DNA from: Ryuthela nishihirai
Taxonomy: Eukaryota > Arthropoda > Arachnida > Araneae > Heptathelidae
Direction of reading: 5' to 3'
DNA: 64,000 nt
Assembly (NCBI GenBank): GCA_038380435.1
Contig: JAWZYU010000013.1
Coordinates: 61,158,946 to 61,222,945, forward strand
In this document: positions 1 through 10,327 of the stretch, piece after piece
Numbering within the stretch: the first letter of the stretch is position 1
How the letters are laid out: every line of letters begins with the position of its first letter
Made by a program: the position numbers and the translations under genes
Notes under the pieces: model-generated
What the model saw: only the letters and a program-made list of their open reading frames with translations
Database searches by the model: none
What the model was told of the DNA's origin: nothing

Positions 1-115
1 GTGGGTCCCTTCCCTCAAACCTTCTCTGAGCAATCGGGTCCTGTGACTTGGCCATTAGCCCATTATGTTCAAAAAAGAGCCGTTCAGAGATAAAACCGAA
101 TAACCCAATCGAATT
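1..115 (+). repeat. SINE2 fragment, 3' part
   Basis: This is the end of the SINE2 body, cut by the window edge. It matches the 3' third of the full copy at 31510-31893: a GTGGGTCCC block, the CCTTCTCTGAGC block, a 'tggccattagcccatt' block, an A-run, and a final 'agagataaaa' before a C/A-rich tail. It is clearly diverged from the other copies. Confidence 0.75.
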
Positions 116-420
116 GCAGCCAATTTATTAAATCACAATAAAACCTAAAGAAAAGGAAACAAATCTGAACGAAGGAGAAAAGAGAGCAATTTAAGTATTA
201 GGGTTGGAAAAATGGATTCTGAATTATCATCTAATTATCAACCTATTAATTCGAATAAAAAAAACCAAATTTTCATCAACGTTACATGCGAACACCCCCA
301 GGCAATAAATACTTTCCTTCTGCAGGAAACTGTGAAAATATTGAATTAATTTATAGCATTAACATCCAGTTTCAAAAAGAGTATTTTTTGGCATAGGTGA
401 ATGGGTCATAGAGAAGAAGA

Positions 421-480
421 GAATAATGGATTGCATGTTAATCAGGAAGTTGTTCCTGATTAACATGCAATCCATTATTC
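421..480. repeat. Perfect 28-bp palindrome with 4-nt loop
   Basis: The two 28-base arms (421-448 and 453-480) are exact reverse complements around the loop GTTG. No related copy was noticed elsewhere in the window. It may be a small fold-back repeat, the stem of a hairpin RNA, or a recent templated inversion. Confidence 0.9.
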
Positions 481-977
481 AGGTGCTGTGAAATTATGTT
501 TCCAAATCTAACTTTTACAGCTTATGTAGACCTGATTGTGAGCACATGAAATAGGTCGCTTTAAGTTTAATACTACCAGAGAAAATGTCTTTCCTTCCAT
601 TTTCATTTGCTGAACGTTTTTCTTCCTTTGTTCTTCTACCTCTCATTGGATTCTTTTGGAACACTGATTAACATATACACATATATTCTTCAAGCTCGAT
701 CATTATTTCAAATGTGAGTCATCTTTTCCTAGTTAAATAAACACATTTAATACGTTTTCCTTGCATGCACCAAATACAAAAATGATACGGCACTTAATCC
801 CATGCTGCTAAAACGAATTCAGGATGAAAAAAACAGGAATTTCCTGATCAATAATTTTGAGGAAAATTTGAACTCAACTTTCAGATTATGCATGAATTTA
901 CAACAGGTTTTTCACTATAAAAAACATTGATGTAAATTCAAATGCAAGTGTGTTAAAAAGAATTTATTAAACAGTAT

Positions 978-1064
978 CCCATCCTCTCAGATCTTCTACT
1001 ATGGCATATAAACTGACAGGCTCCTGTCAGACCTCTGTGGCAAGCAGCTGCTTGAGGGGGTATA
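978..1064 (+). repeat. SINE1 fragment, 3' half
   Basis: A 5'-truncated SINE1 copy that lacks the tRNA-like head. It carries the CATCCTCTCAGA block, the ATATAAACTGACAGG block, the TGACAGG/CCTGTCA hairpin and the 3' end GCAGCTGCTTGAGGGGG. Confidence 0.85.
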
Positions 1065-1263
1065 TCCCGTATATTTAAATACTTTATGAAATGATTCAAA
1101 AACTATATCAGTTTGCAAACTTTATAAAAACCTCATAATCAGTCTTTGTATCAATTTCATAGTTTAGACTTCATATGATTGAACGTTAAAATAAAGGGTT
1201 GATATATGATATAAAATTTTATGACATAATATAATATATAATTAATATGTGATATAAAGTTAA

Positions 1264-1299
1264 AATTTAGGTTGAGTTAAAATAATCTCAACCTAAATT
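1264..1299. repeat. Short hairpin, 13-bp stem
   Basis: AATTTAGGTTGAG at 1264-1276 is an exact reverse complement of 1287-1299, with a 10-base A/T loop. It lies in AT-rich intergenic or intronic DNA and no function is evident. Confidence 0.75.
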
Positions 1300-1893
1300 C
1301 TAAGCAGACTAATAGTCCAAGACCATTTATGATGAAATTGACGGGAATAATTCCCCCCGAATTAAACACTGTAACAAAGTAAACTACTTAATATTCGAAT
1401 ACTTTATGAATCTAAGAACAAAGGCAAAACAGTTTTAACCTGCTAAAACCTAATTGGCTACTACCTATTTATGTTTGGTCAGATTGTAGAACTCAATATA
1501 ATATTTAATCGAAAACTATAAATTACACGGATGAAACCTTACTTATATATTAGCATTACAAAGGCTAAGAGGAATATATTTGAAAAAATAACCAATAACG
1601 GAACTGCTTATTATTTTAAATGTTAAACATTGATTAATGAGTTAAAATAATCAAAATAAGTTGTTGATTTTTTTCACAACTGTAATAAAATGGAACATTT
1701 ACGTTATGACTCAGTCTGAGATTCTTGAGCTTCTATTCGCGACCGCACTACTTTGAACATAGAAGATTTATACGAAAAAAATGCAGAATTTGAAACTTTT
1801 AATTTGTTATAAATTATTTTTCTCCTTTTACATAATTTCAAACTTTAACTTTTAAAGATTTACAATGTTAATAACGGGACATACGTTCACATA

Positions 1894-2139
1894 TGAGCCT
1901 CTCAGAAGCCAACCTGATCAACTCCATAAAATAAAAAGTGGAGAGAATTGATGATTTTCTAAATTTAATTTAAAATTTTGCTTGAAATATACGAACAAAG
2001 AAATTTTATGTAGAGTAATATTATAGATATAGGCTCTATATTACAAGATGTAAAAATACATAAAAATAACGTGCTTGGGTATTAAAATTGCGAAATTTAC
2101 AAAAAGTGGAGTTGATCAGTTTGGCTTCTGAGAGGCTCA
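1894..2139. mobile_element. MITE with ~34-bp terminal inverted repeats, TA duplication
   Basis: The left end (TGAGCCTCTCAGAAGCCAA and onward to about 1926) is repeated inverted at 2105-2139 with one mismatch. The element is flanked by TA on both sides, as expected for Tc1/mariner-type insertion. The roughly 170-bp core is AT-rich with no coding sequence. It sits 45 bp downstream of the splice donor of the dynein exon at 2184-2500, so it is probably intronic. Confidence 0.85.
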
Positions 2140-2183
2140 TATAATACTTAAACTTATCCCCTTTAAGAATAAAATCTTCTTAC

Positions 2184-2500
2184 CTGAAAAGAACAAGATT
2201 CATCGGCTTTTTGCTTAAATTGTTAAAATGTTCTAAGAAGCCTTCAATGATAGTTTTCAGAGAGCTAAAATCAACTACTTCCATGTATTGACGACTGTCT
2301 GATTTTGGATCAGCAAAATCACAGTACATTAATGACTGCATATCGTCTTCAGTTATTATGCCATCACCATCAGAATCAATAGGTTCTAGTACAGCATGGA
2401 AATTTTCGTGTAATGTTTCGTCACACAGAGCTTCAACACACTTAAACAACCATCTACGATCATCATCATCAACCAGGCGGTCATAAAAGACACGAAACAC
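2184..2500 (-). CDS. Axonemal dynein heavy chain exon (region between AAA3 and AAA4)
   Basis: A 317-nt exon, open throughout, with acceptor 'tttatctcttag' before 2500 and donor CAG|GTAAG at 2183. It enters in phase 0 and leaves in phase 2. The peptide begins VFRVFYDRLVDDDDR, continues with an acidic 'DSDGDGIITEDD' stretch and CDFADP, and ends with FNNLSKKPMNLVLF. This pattern is characteristic of inner-arm, single-headed dynein heavy chains (DNAH3/7/12 type), where it lies after AAA3 and just before the helices leading into the AAA4 P-loop. The protein is a microtubule motor of the ciliary axoneme. The odd point is position: the exon lies only 3.9 kb downstream of an N-terminal exon of the same kind of gene, although about 1,800 residues should separate them. 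The family assignment is firm; membership of the same functional gene is uncertain. Confidence 0.85.
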
Positions 2501-3155
2501 CTAAGAGATAAAAATGATTATGTTTATCTGAAAACAACTTCAATAATTAATTTTTCAAAAATATTCATTATCCAAACTTTAATTATATAAAACTAGAAAA
2601 TATGGAAACGAAACTTGCACATGCCGTATATATGGTGAATTCATAATGCATCAATTAATATTAAATATAATACAAAAAACTGTAAAACAGACTTTAAGGT
2701 AGCTAAATAACATTTTGAAATTCTTTACCTGTAAAAATATTTCTTACAAATTGTCTCATATACAGACGGGAAGAAACTCGTACGTATCCTAGAGAATTAC
2801 GTGTTTCCATTTTTTTTACTTTTCTTTTAACCGTATGGTTAAACTTAGTAAACTGTATCATTCGATTACTTTCAGTTTATAAGTTTTCATTTAATACTTA
2901 TGTACGTATGTATCTCACTTACGTACCTATACATATGTACAATCAAAGGGTACTTATATAAATAAAAAACTTTCTTTTACACAACTTACATATTATACTA
3001 AAAGTTATTAAAGACTGTTTCATATTGTGTTGCTTTGTCGTCTATCCATAGGCTTGCTCTATTTTCCGATCTTCAGTCCTCGAGCTAGAAAGGGTTACTT
3101 GCAATGACAAGAAAATACATACAACTAAAAAGGAGATAGGATTTTCTCCAGTGCT

Positions 3156-3350
3156 TCATTTGTAGAATTGGGAAGATAGTCTTCGGTCCTTTGATATCTG
3201 TCCTCTGGCCAGTTGATCACCGTCCTCTGTGGTAGCTGAAAGCGGTCTTAGCGATCCTCGATTCTTAATGATCAATTTCCGACCAACTCTACAACGCTGA
3301 GGTTTCCGATTTACAGTGCAGTCTATACTTACGATACACAAACCCAACAA
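3156..3350 (-). other. Unassigned 64-codon ORF in a higher-GC patch
   Basis: The stretch 3040-3350 is visibly richer in G+C than its surroundings and contains an ATG-initiated minus-strand frame. The peptide is basic, with no domain that I recognise, no signal peptide and no clear splice pattern. It could be an untranslated exon, old retrotransposon sequence or chance. I do not claim a gene. Confidence 0.15.
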
Positions 3351-3523
3351 GAAACATGAGATAATGTTGAAACATATTTCATTTAGTATTATATCCTTCT
3401 ACGTTAAAAAGCAATACATATAAAAATCACACTTATTAAAACCTTTAAAAGGGTTGGTTTTATGTACAGAAGCAGAATTATCCAGCGCTGCTCGTGCCTT
3501 AATATATAGTATAGTAAAATAAT

Positions 3524-3734
3524 GCCGTCCTATGGCCGAGTGGTTAGCGCGCTTGGCTACTGATTTAACAGGATCTGGGTTCGAGCCCCGGGTAAGGCAT
3601 GGCTGTATGTGTCGTTTTTCAACTGAGGGCCTGCCATCCTCTCAGACCTTCTACTATGGCATATAAACTGACGGGTTCCTGTCAGACCTCTGTAGCAAGC
3701 AGCTGCTTGAGGGGGTATTTAAAAATTTATTTAT
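3524..3734 (+). repeat. SINE1, near full length, tRNA-derived
   Basis: The head resembles a tRNA with RNA polymerase III promoter boxes: A-box-like TGGCCGAGTGGTTAGCG and B-box-like GGGTTCGAGCC, ending in GGGTAAGGCA. The body follows ('tggctgt..gtgtcgttttt'), then CATCCTCTCAGACCTTCTAC, a short hairpin, and the 3' end GCAGCTGCTTGAGGGGG with a TATTTA-rich tail. It is 90% or more similar by eye to the copy at 45884-46089. Its last 30 bases match the 3' end of the RTE-like LINE in this window. Confidence 0.9.
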
Positions 3735-4581
3735 TTAAATGTCTCAATGTAACAAGCTCAAAACGCGTGTGAGGACATTCATTTCTTGCACGTCACTAGT
3801 GATGGACGCTTTAGGCTCCCTACAATTATGCAGGTACTTCACTGATTGGTCCCAAAATTAGGGTGTGATCCCATTTGCATCTTTCGGCATAGGGTTAAGA
3901 GACTGGATTCCTAGCTGCAATGGGTCGGGATTAAATAAGTAACAAGTGTCCGAAATCTCTGGGACGCTCCGTCGCCTATTTTATAAATGGAGAGTTGTAC
4001 GTTATGAATGGAGTAGTGTATTATCAATGGGAAAAGTTATCAATGAAGATACGTGTCGGGTCCAACCTATGATGGGGTCTTAATTTTAATGGAGTTAAAA
4101 TCCTTACAGTGCAGTAAGTTATGATGAGCTGAAATTGCAGACGAAATTTAACGGTCCTAACTCTTGCCGTTTAGGAGGAGTGTTATCGAACTGATATACA
4201 CACACAGAAGGACAAAACTCTTCAAAAGATACAGATAACCCCTGTTTAACGCGGATTCTTTTCCCCTTTTCTTTAATAAAACGTTTTTTAAAAATCTTAA
4301 CACCATGTACATAAATAAATACCTGTAAATATTTGGTACATAGTGCAGCCTGGTTGTTCTGACTAGAAAATAAATTATTTAATTACAAGAAACTAAAATT
4401 ATTACAGAAGTTACAGTAATAATTCTGCGTAGAAGGAACAACAAGAATCTGAACCAAAAAGAACATTGACGTTTAAAGTTTTAGAGGAAGCCCTTTCACT
4501 CACTATAAGTGAAAAATTTGTAAATCAGTGCAGTTATTACAGTATTCTGCTGTCTTTTAATCATACAGAGTAATTATGATA
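3735..4581. other. Gene-free stretch
   Basis: Mixed-composition sequence (about 3740-4260) followed by AT-rich sequence. I see no open frame, RNA gene or clear repeat. It lies where the next dynein exons would be expected but contains none. Confidence 0.5.
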
Positions 4582-4664
4582 TACACAGTCGTATCAGAAT
4601 AATATGATCACCTACCATAATATATGTATGGTAGGTGGTCATATTATTCTGATACGACTGTGTA
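4582..4664. mobile_element. Palindromic MITE made of two Tc1-like terminal repeats
   Basis: An almost perfect hairpin: ACAGTCGTATCAGAATAATA... on the left is repeated inverted on the right, with TA at both ends and only a few bases of loop. The arm matches the left end of the Tc1-like element at 10242 (CAGTCATATCAGAATAATAT), so this appears to be a transposon reduced to its two ends. Confidence 0.85.
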
Positions 4665-4691
4665 AGTTTCAAAAAAAATAAAAAAAGAATA

Positions 4692-4944
4692 AAAAAATAC
4701 TTATCTTTCTACAAGGCCCTAAAAAGGTAGAAAATAAACCTAAAGCATATCGATGGTGCAATCAATCACTGAGTTCGTATTCACTTCACAGGAAGATGAG
4801 GCACGGCAATCATGTTAAGTAGTTAAATCGGCGCCCTATCTTAGTTTGAAGTGAATAAGAACTCAGTGATTGATTGGCACCATCGATATGCTTTAGGTTT
4901 ATTTTCGACTTTTTAAGGGCCCTCTAGGGAGATAGGTATTTTTT
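4692..4944. mobile_element. MITE with ~100-bp inverted arms
   Basis: Left arm 4692-4795 and right arm about 4845-4944 are inverted copies with scattered mismatches. They share AATAAACCTAAAGCATATCG and AATCAATCACTGAGTTC. The short spacer contains no coding sequence. It lies between two other DNA-transposon relics. Confidence 0.85.
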
Positions 4945-5009
4945 CAATTTTTAATTTATTGATATTTTTGCCACTAAAAACACCTACCTTCAAAAACATT
5001 CATTTGATA

Positions 5010-6226
5010 CACCAAAGAGCCAAAATATTATGACCAGAGCGTCTTTTATGTAAATCAAAGCAACTGCAGGTAAACGATGACGCATGTGAAGGTCATGAAA
5101 TGACATAAATAATACCTGATACTGAGCTCTGTTAATCAGGGTTATTCTTGTTCTTTAGATGGTAAAGGAAACGGACTTAACTGAGTTTGACAAAGGCAAT
5201 AATAATGACCAGATGACTGGGTCAGAGCATTTCCGAGATGACAAGGCTTGTGGGGTGCTCACAGTCAGCCATGGTTAGTACCTTCAAAAAGTGGTCCGAG
5301 GAGGGAAAAACCATGAACCACTGGGGAGGTGTGTGCCAACCACAGCTCATCGATGCTAGAGATAAGTGAAGGTTATCCCGTATGGTAGAAGCCAACAGAA
5401 GGGATACTGTGGTGCAACTTGCTCGTAATTTGAATGCAGGTGACAGGAGTAATAAGGTACATCAAACCCTGCTGATAATGGGGCTGAATAGCTGCAGGTC
5501 ACTCTGAGTGCCCATGCTAACCTCAGTTCACCATCGAAAGTGCCTACAAAAGGCACATGAGCACCAAAACTGGACCTTGAATGATTGAAAGAAGGTTGTC
5601 TGGTTCAATGAATCTTGTTTCCTGTTACACCATGTGGATGGCCAGGTACATGTGCATCATTTACCTGGGGAAGTGTTGACACCAGGATGAACCATGGGAT
5701 GCAAATAAGCCAGTAAAGGAAGTGTAATGCTTTGGGCAATGTTCTGCTGGGAAACAATGGGTCCAGTCATTCATGTGCAGGAAATTATGATGTCTACCAC
5801 CTACCTAAACATCACTGCAGACCAGGTACATCCTTTCATGGCAACAGTATATCCCTCTAGTAGTGCCTTCTTTCAGCAGGATAATGCACTGTGCCACACT
5901 GACCAGATTGTTCAAGAATGGTTGGCAGATCATGAGGAAAACTTTCAGTTATTCCCATGGCCTCCAAATTCCCCAGATATCAATCCAGTCAAGCATGTGT
6001 GTTTGGAACAGCATATCCGATCTGCTGCAGCTCAACCACGTAACTTATAAGAGTTACAACCACATAACTTATAAGAGAATGCTGGTAATGTGTTGGTACC
6101 ATATACCAAAAGACACCTTTAGAAATCATGCAGCATCCATGTCTCGCCAGGTAAGAGCTGTTTTGGCAGCATGTGGAGGACCAACATCATATTAGGCAGG
6201 TGGTCATAATATTTTGGCTCTTTGGT
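5010..6226 (+). mobile_element. Tc1-like DNA transposon (DD36E-type), inactive
   Basis: The terminal repeats ACCAAAGAGCCAAAATATTA (5011 onward) and its inverted copy ending at 6226 are flanked by TA on each side. The interior of 1.2 kb encodes one broken transposase. The length, ends and target site fit the Tc1/mariner superfamily. Confidence 0.9.
5161..6195 (+). pseudogene. Tc1-like transposase, broken
   Basis: A DDE transposase that would cut and join transposon ends. The N-terminal helix-turn-helix part begins at the ATG at 5161 (MVKETDLTEFDKG) and is interrupted by several stops between 5270 and 5700. The catalytic part is readable at 5727-6050: 'SSAFFQQDNALCHT' holds the second catalytic Asp, and 'WPPNSPDINPVKHVCLEQ' is the third-acidic region. 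I count 36 residues between that Asp and the third position, so this is a DD36E-type rather than DD34E Tc1 enzyme. The third acidic residue is replaced by Lys. A 12-bp or so direct duplication ('cataacttataagag') lies at 6040-6076. Certainly non-functional. Confidence 0.88.
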
Positions 6227-6375
6227 TATTTTGACATTTCAGAATGTTAATCTAAAGCTAGCAACTATTTTGCAGGAAACAGTTGTATTTACGTATATAA
6301 AGATAATGCTTTAAACATAAAATTTAAATATAAAATACACTGGTGCATATACAATACGAAATGGTGTGAAATTAC

Positions 6376-6553
6376 CTTAAAAGTAAACAGAAAATCCTTA
6401 TATTCTTGTAATGATTTCCAGCAAAGTGATTGTAACTGAGATGTCATCACAGTCGCTACATAATTGAAGAATGCTGTTTGGCAAACAGAGTTGTCTGGAA
6501 TGTATTTTTTCTGCTTCCCAACAAGCATTGTCTTCTGTACCATAGGAAACCAA
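6376..6553 (-). CDS. Dynein heavy chain exon 4 (N-terminal tail)
   Basis: A 178-nt exon with acceptor 'ttttatatag' and donor TTTAAG|GTAATT. It begins by completing the Ser codon split from the exon at 22175-22493 (AG+T) and ends in phase 0. The peptide reads WFPMVQKTMLVGKQKKYIP, then TAFFNYVATVMTSQLQSLC and SLQEYKDFLF. The W(F/Y)P motif, the 'F-N-V-A-T-hydrophobic-M' helix and the following 'QLQSL..S' helix are typical of the N-terminal tail of axonemal dynein heavy chains. No following exon is visible downstream until 2500. Confidence 0.85.
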
Positions 6554-6974
6554 CTATATAAAATAATTATCAGATATGAAAATTGTATTTTTTTAAATAC
6601 AAAATTATATAACAAATTATTAAAATTAAAGAAGCTAGCTATTTCTAACTTATGGAAATATTACATTATACATATAAAAAATATAATAAATTTTTTTATA
6701 TATCTTTCATAACAGTATTAGATATTTTTTATAAGTCATTTCTGATGTTCTGCAGAAATGGAACACCAAATCTGTGAATATGGAACACCTGTGAATGTGT
6801 GGGGCTGGAGATGATTTAGTCAATAACATGGCAGGCTTGTAATATGTTCCAAGGTCAAGGACCCACTGTACTTCTATTAAGATTTTATCCATTAATCCTT
6901 GTTCTGCCTTCAATGAAATAGTGGATACCAATAATTCATTCATGTTTAAACAGGTTTCATCAGATTACTTATAC

Positions 6975-7863
6975 AAATAGTTTCACTCTTAACTGTACTC
7001 TCTCCGCAAAACTCCCCGCCCTGCCTTCGGTCAGTAGAGGACATCGATGTGCTTGGGAAGGTTGTCACCCGTCACATGGGACATTAAGCCATGGCTTCAT
7101 GTGCAGGAGAGCTATACCCCTGTGCACATTAAAGAACACAATGGATATCCGGGAAGCTCCCATCTGTCTCCCAACAGCTGTCCAGTGGGTCCCCTCTCCC
7201 CAACCTTCTCTCAGTGTTCAGGGTCCTTGTGACCTAGTCATTTAGCCACTGTGTGCAAAAAAAGTGTTGCTCAAAGGTAAAATAGCCTAACCCAACTTAA
7301 CCTGTACAAATTACAGCTTCGAATAATGTTAGAGTTCATAAAGGATTTACCATCTTCGGGCTTCTGCATCTCTCACTCCATTGATATCTGGTGCTGTCAG
7401 GCTCCATCACTGGCCTTCTCACTGGCTGTTACCAATATTTCATTGTGGGGGTGGATTTTCTGCAGGCATTCGTCCTTCACCATGAAGTATCGATAAATTC
7501 TGTATTGTGCTGTAGAGATGCTGTATTATCCTGTAGAGACACATCCTCTGAAGATGATGACAAAAATTCATTGAAACCAGTAAGGGACTTAACTAACTTT
7601 CAATAATGTGCAAGATCATCAGTGCATCTCTACAACACATACAGGATTCAGTGAACTGCATGGTGAAGGACAAGTGCATGAAGAATCCTCCCCCCCTCAC
7701 AATGAAGAATAAGTAACAGCCAGTGAGAGGGCTGATGACGGAGCCTGACTGCAATAGATGCCAATGGAGCGAGGGAAGCAGATGCCCAAAGTCAGTAAAT
7801 CCTTTATGAATTCTAACATTGTTTGAACTGTAGTCTGTACAGGTTAAGAGTGAAACTATATTG
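6975..7863. mobile_element. Fold-back element with ~240-bp inverted arms
   Basis: The right arm (about 7617-7861), read inverted, matches 6976-6998 plus 7308-7530. Shared blocks include TCATAAAGGATTTAC, GTCAGGCTCC, CTCACTGGCTGTTAC and GTCCTTCACCATG. The arms are roughly 80-85% alike, and the roughly 85-bp loop holds no gene. A SINE2 copy is inserted in the left arm and splits it. Confidence 0.8.
6999..7295 (+). repeat. SINE2, head missing, inserted in fold-back element
   Basis: It carries the SINE2 body: CCCCGCCCTGCC, 'ggacatcgatg.gcttgg', the 'acattaaagaacac' block, the 'cccaacagctgtccagtgggtcccct' region, then the tail. It is flanked by near-identical 11-12-bp direct repeats, CTTAACTGTAC (6988-6998) and CTTAACCTGTAC (7296-7307), which look like a target-site duplication. 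Confidence 0.85.
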
Positions 7864-9124
7864 ATAAGGGCACCAGCAAGTTTGGAAAGACCACTTTCAA
7901 TCAGATGCAATGTTAAGTCATTCCATGGGTTGGATAATTAAGCCTTATGTACATTGAAAAATGCAATGCATTACCTACATGAAAGCTTCCATCAAACACC
8001 TGTGAAGTCTCCTAAAGGCAAGAGCACATTAGTCAGGAGCACAATAAGTATCCCTGGAACTAATTACTGGTACATCACACATTTATCGACAGTTCCTATT
8101 CAGCAAGTCTGTATTGTGCTAGTCTTGTACTTGCACATGGAAAAAAATTGCAGTGGGAAACTCCCTCAACTCAACTGAGATTAAAATGGCATATTATTTA
8201 AATTCTTTAAATCAGAATGATCAGTTCAGATGAAAAATTCCTTCCAGTTGTTTTAACGTTTGAATACAAAAAGTATTAAAGTGAGCCAAAAGAAAGTACA
8301 GTCAAATAGCCTCTTTTACTGAAATTAGAATTTGAAAAATGCACATTTCTTTCATTTCACCTCCCCACCCCCACCAACAGTCATATTTTCGTCATTTAAA
8401 CTTCAATTTTTGAAAATTTTTAATGCAACCAATGCTACCAAAAAGCAACACCTTCTTGTAGACAAAGTTGAGCAAAGGAAGGTTAAGCAGAGAAATTTGC
8501 AATTTTATATTTATAAAATTAGGGTCAGTAAGGGAATATTTGTAATATTTAAGTTATACTGTATTGATGTTTCCAAGTAAAAACATAGTGTTTGTAAAAA
8601 TAAACAGAAATTTGGGTTTGTCTCCTTTGTTAACATATTAAGAGCAAAAAGTGTATTATTCAAGATGAACTCTGACCCTAAAAAGTTGAATAATATTGCT
8701 TCAAAACAATTTATTTATTGCAAATCATAGTTAATACTGGATATTTTCCTAACATATGAGTAGTAATTACACAGATCACCTGTTGGCATAATGCATGAAA
8801 TAATTTTGTTGAAAAAATGAGTTTCGCTATGAGTGGGATTCAAACCCACATTGAGTGAGACTCAAACCATACAAGAAACAGGTTTTTTTTTTTTTTGTTG
8901 TTGTTGTTTTCTTTTTTTTTTCAGAAAAATTGTTTTTTGTATTTCAGAACAGATTTTTCTAATGGTCTTTGTATAGTTCAAGATTTATGACTATTGATGC
9001 AAACTTTTAATTACTCTTTTTGTCATTCCAAACCATTTTGAAGATTATAAGCTCACCAAAAGTTTACCATAAAAAGAAACCTGTTGTCCATTTATCTAAC
9101 CTTCCAGTGCCTATGTCTTGTATA
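7864..9124. other. Gene-free AT-rich stretch
   Basis: No recognisable gene. It contains long T-runs at 8881-8930 and, around 8835, 'gagtgggattcaaacccac', an inverted B-box-like fragment of a degenerate tRNA-type SINE related to the segment near 57440. Probably intronic. Confidence 0.5.
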
Positions 9125-9310
9125 CAAGTTGACAGAATCCGAAATGAGAGACCAAGGACACCTATATCAGATTTTAGTACAACACATAAAACTTCAATTG
9201 TTTTTTCAATTTTTGCCATTTGAAAATATTTTTACATATATCTATAAAAATACATTATTAATGCTTGAAAAATAATACTTTCATTTTCCATTTGATGCAC
9301 ATTTTATTAA
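9125..9310 (-). repeat. Dispersed AT-rich repeat, shared with 51.1-51.5 kb
   Basis: The minus strand here (GTGCATCAAATGGAAAATGA, ... 'ttcaaatggcaa', ... 'catttcggattctgtcaa') resembles the plus strand at 51170-51460. The similarity is interrupted but runs in the same order over about 180 bases. Confidence 0.55.
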
Positions 9311-10241
9311 ACTATGACATAAATAATTTCTTAAAGATATCTGATTGCGATTTCTTACATGCGATACACATGATTGCCAATTTGTTTGCTAATGTTACTC
9401 TATGCTGAAGCAATTCCCTGATTTAAGCTTGCAAATTTGGTTTGAAATATTATCAACAAATGTTACTTTAAAGTTTTGAAAACTCCTGAAAATTAACAAA
9501 AAATTGCTATTTTTAAAAATGGACAATTTTGGAAGTAATTATGAAGTACATATCTATTTTTTCATTACATCACCGTTAAGTCTTATTAAAGCTAATGTTT
9601 CTACATTTCTTGAAATTTTTTATTTTAATAAAATTATAATTAAATTTTGTTTAATTTGATATATAATACAACCTAGTTCTGTTGATTAGTTATTTGTTAA
9701 AAATTATTCTAAAGTTGACTTGTTCATTTGACTCAGCAAAAAAACCTGGACTATTCTCAAAGTATGGTACTGAGAAAAACATTAAATTACAAAAAGAGAG
9801 TAATTTTCTTGTTTCAAGTAAAACTTTATTTTTCTGTTATTCAGAATAAATAGCCTTTCTGTTTATATTCATTATAAATATTTCCATATATTAGTTGTTG
9901 TTTTTTTATATATTTTTATTTGCATTGCCAGAAGCATTTTTACTACATGACTCTAAAAATGCCCTATTAAATAAAACTAGTTGATTTTTCTTTGTAAAAT
10001 ATTTCATTTACAGAAAATTCAGAATTAAATGCAGATTGATTTGGCAGCCATAATTCCTTTTATTAGTTATTGGGCAAAAAAGTTCTAAAGTTATTTTTTT
10101 TGGCTGAACAATTTAATCTTAAAAAACTAAATCTAGAACTAAAATTATTCTAGTTAAATTTTGATATTCAAACTTACTAAAACAACAGTTCAGGAAGATA
10201 TTCCTAAGTAAATTCAAAGAGAAAATTCTCATATACATATG
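9311..10241. other. Gene-free AT-rich stretch
   Basis: Very AT-rich sequence with no open frame of note, no RNA gene and no repeat that I could match elsewhere in the window. Confidence 0.5.
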
Positions 10242-10327
10242 CAGTCATATCAGAATAATATGGCCACCTACCTAATAATGGGAATAACCACCCTTGGTAT
10301 CAATAATATTAAACACAGCTAGATAAA

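Noticed and set aside
3550..3600. Possible genuine tRNA gene (head of SINE1)
   Set aside because: The same head plus body and tail occurs at 45884-46089 with a target duplication, so it is a SINE head and not a tRNA gene. The same reasoning applies to 31510, 40218, 41032 and 58812.
4130..4200. 'aacggtcctaac' resembling a conserved large-subunit rRNA motif
   Set aside because: The similarity stops after about ten bases and the surroundings do not match rRNA.
6707..6943. 78-codon minus-strand frame just upstream of dynein exon 4
   Set aside because: Considered as an extra dynein exon, but exon 3 and exon 4 already join with matching phase and the peptide has no dynein-like pattern.
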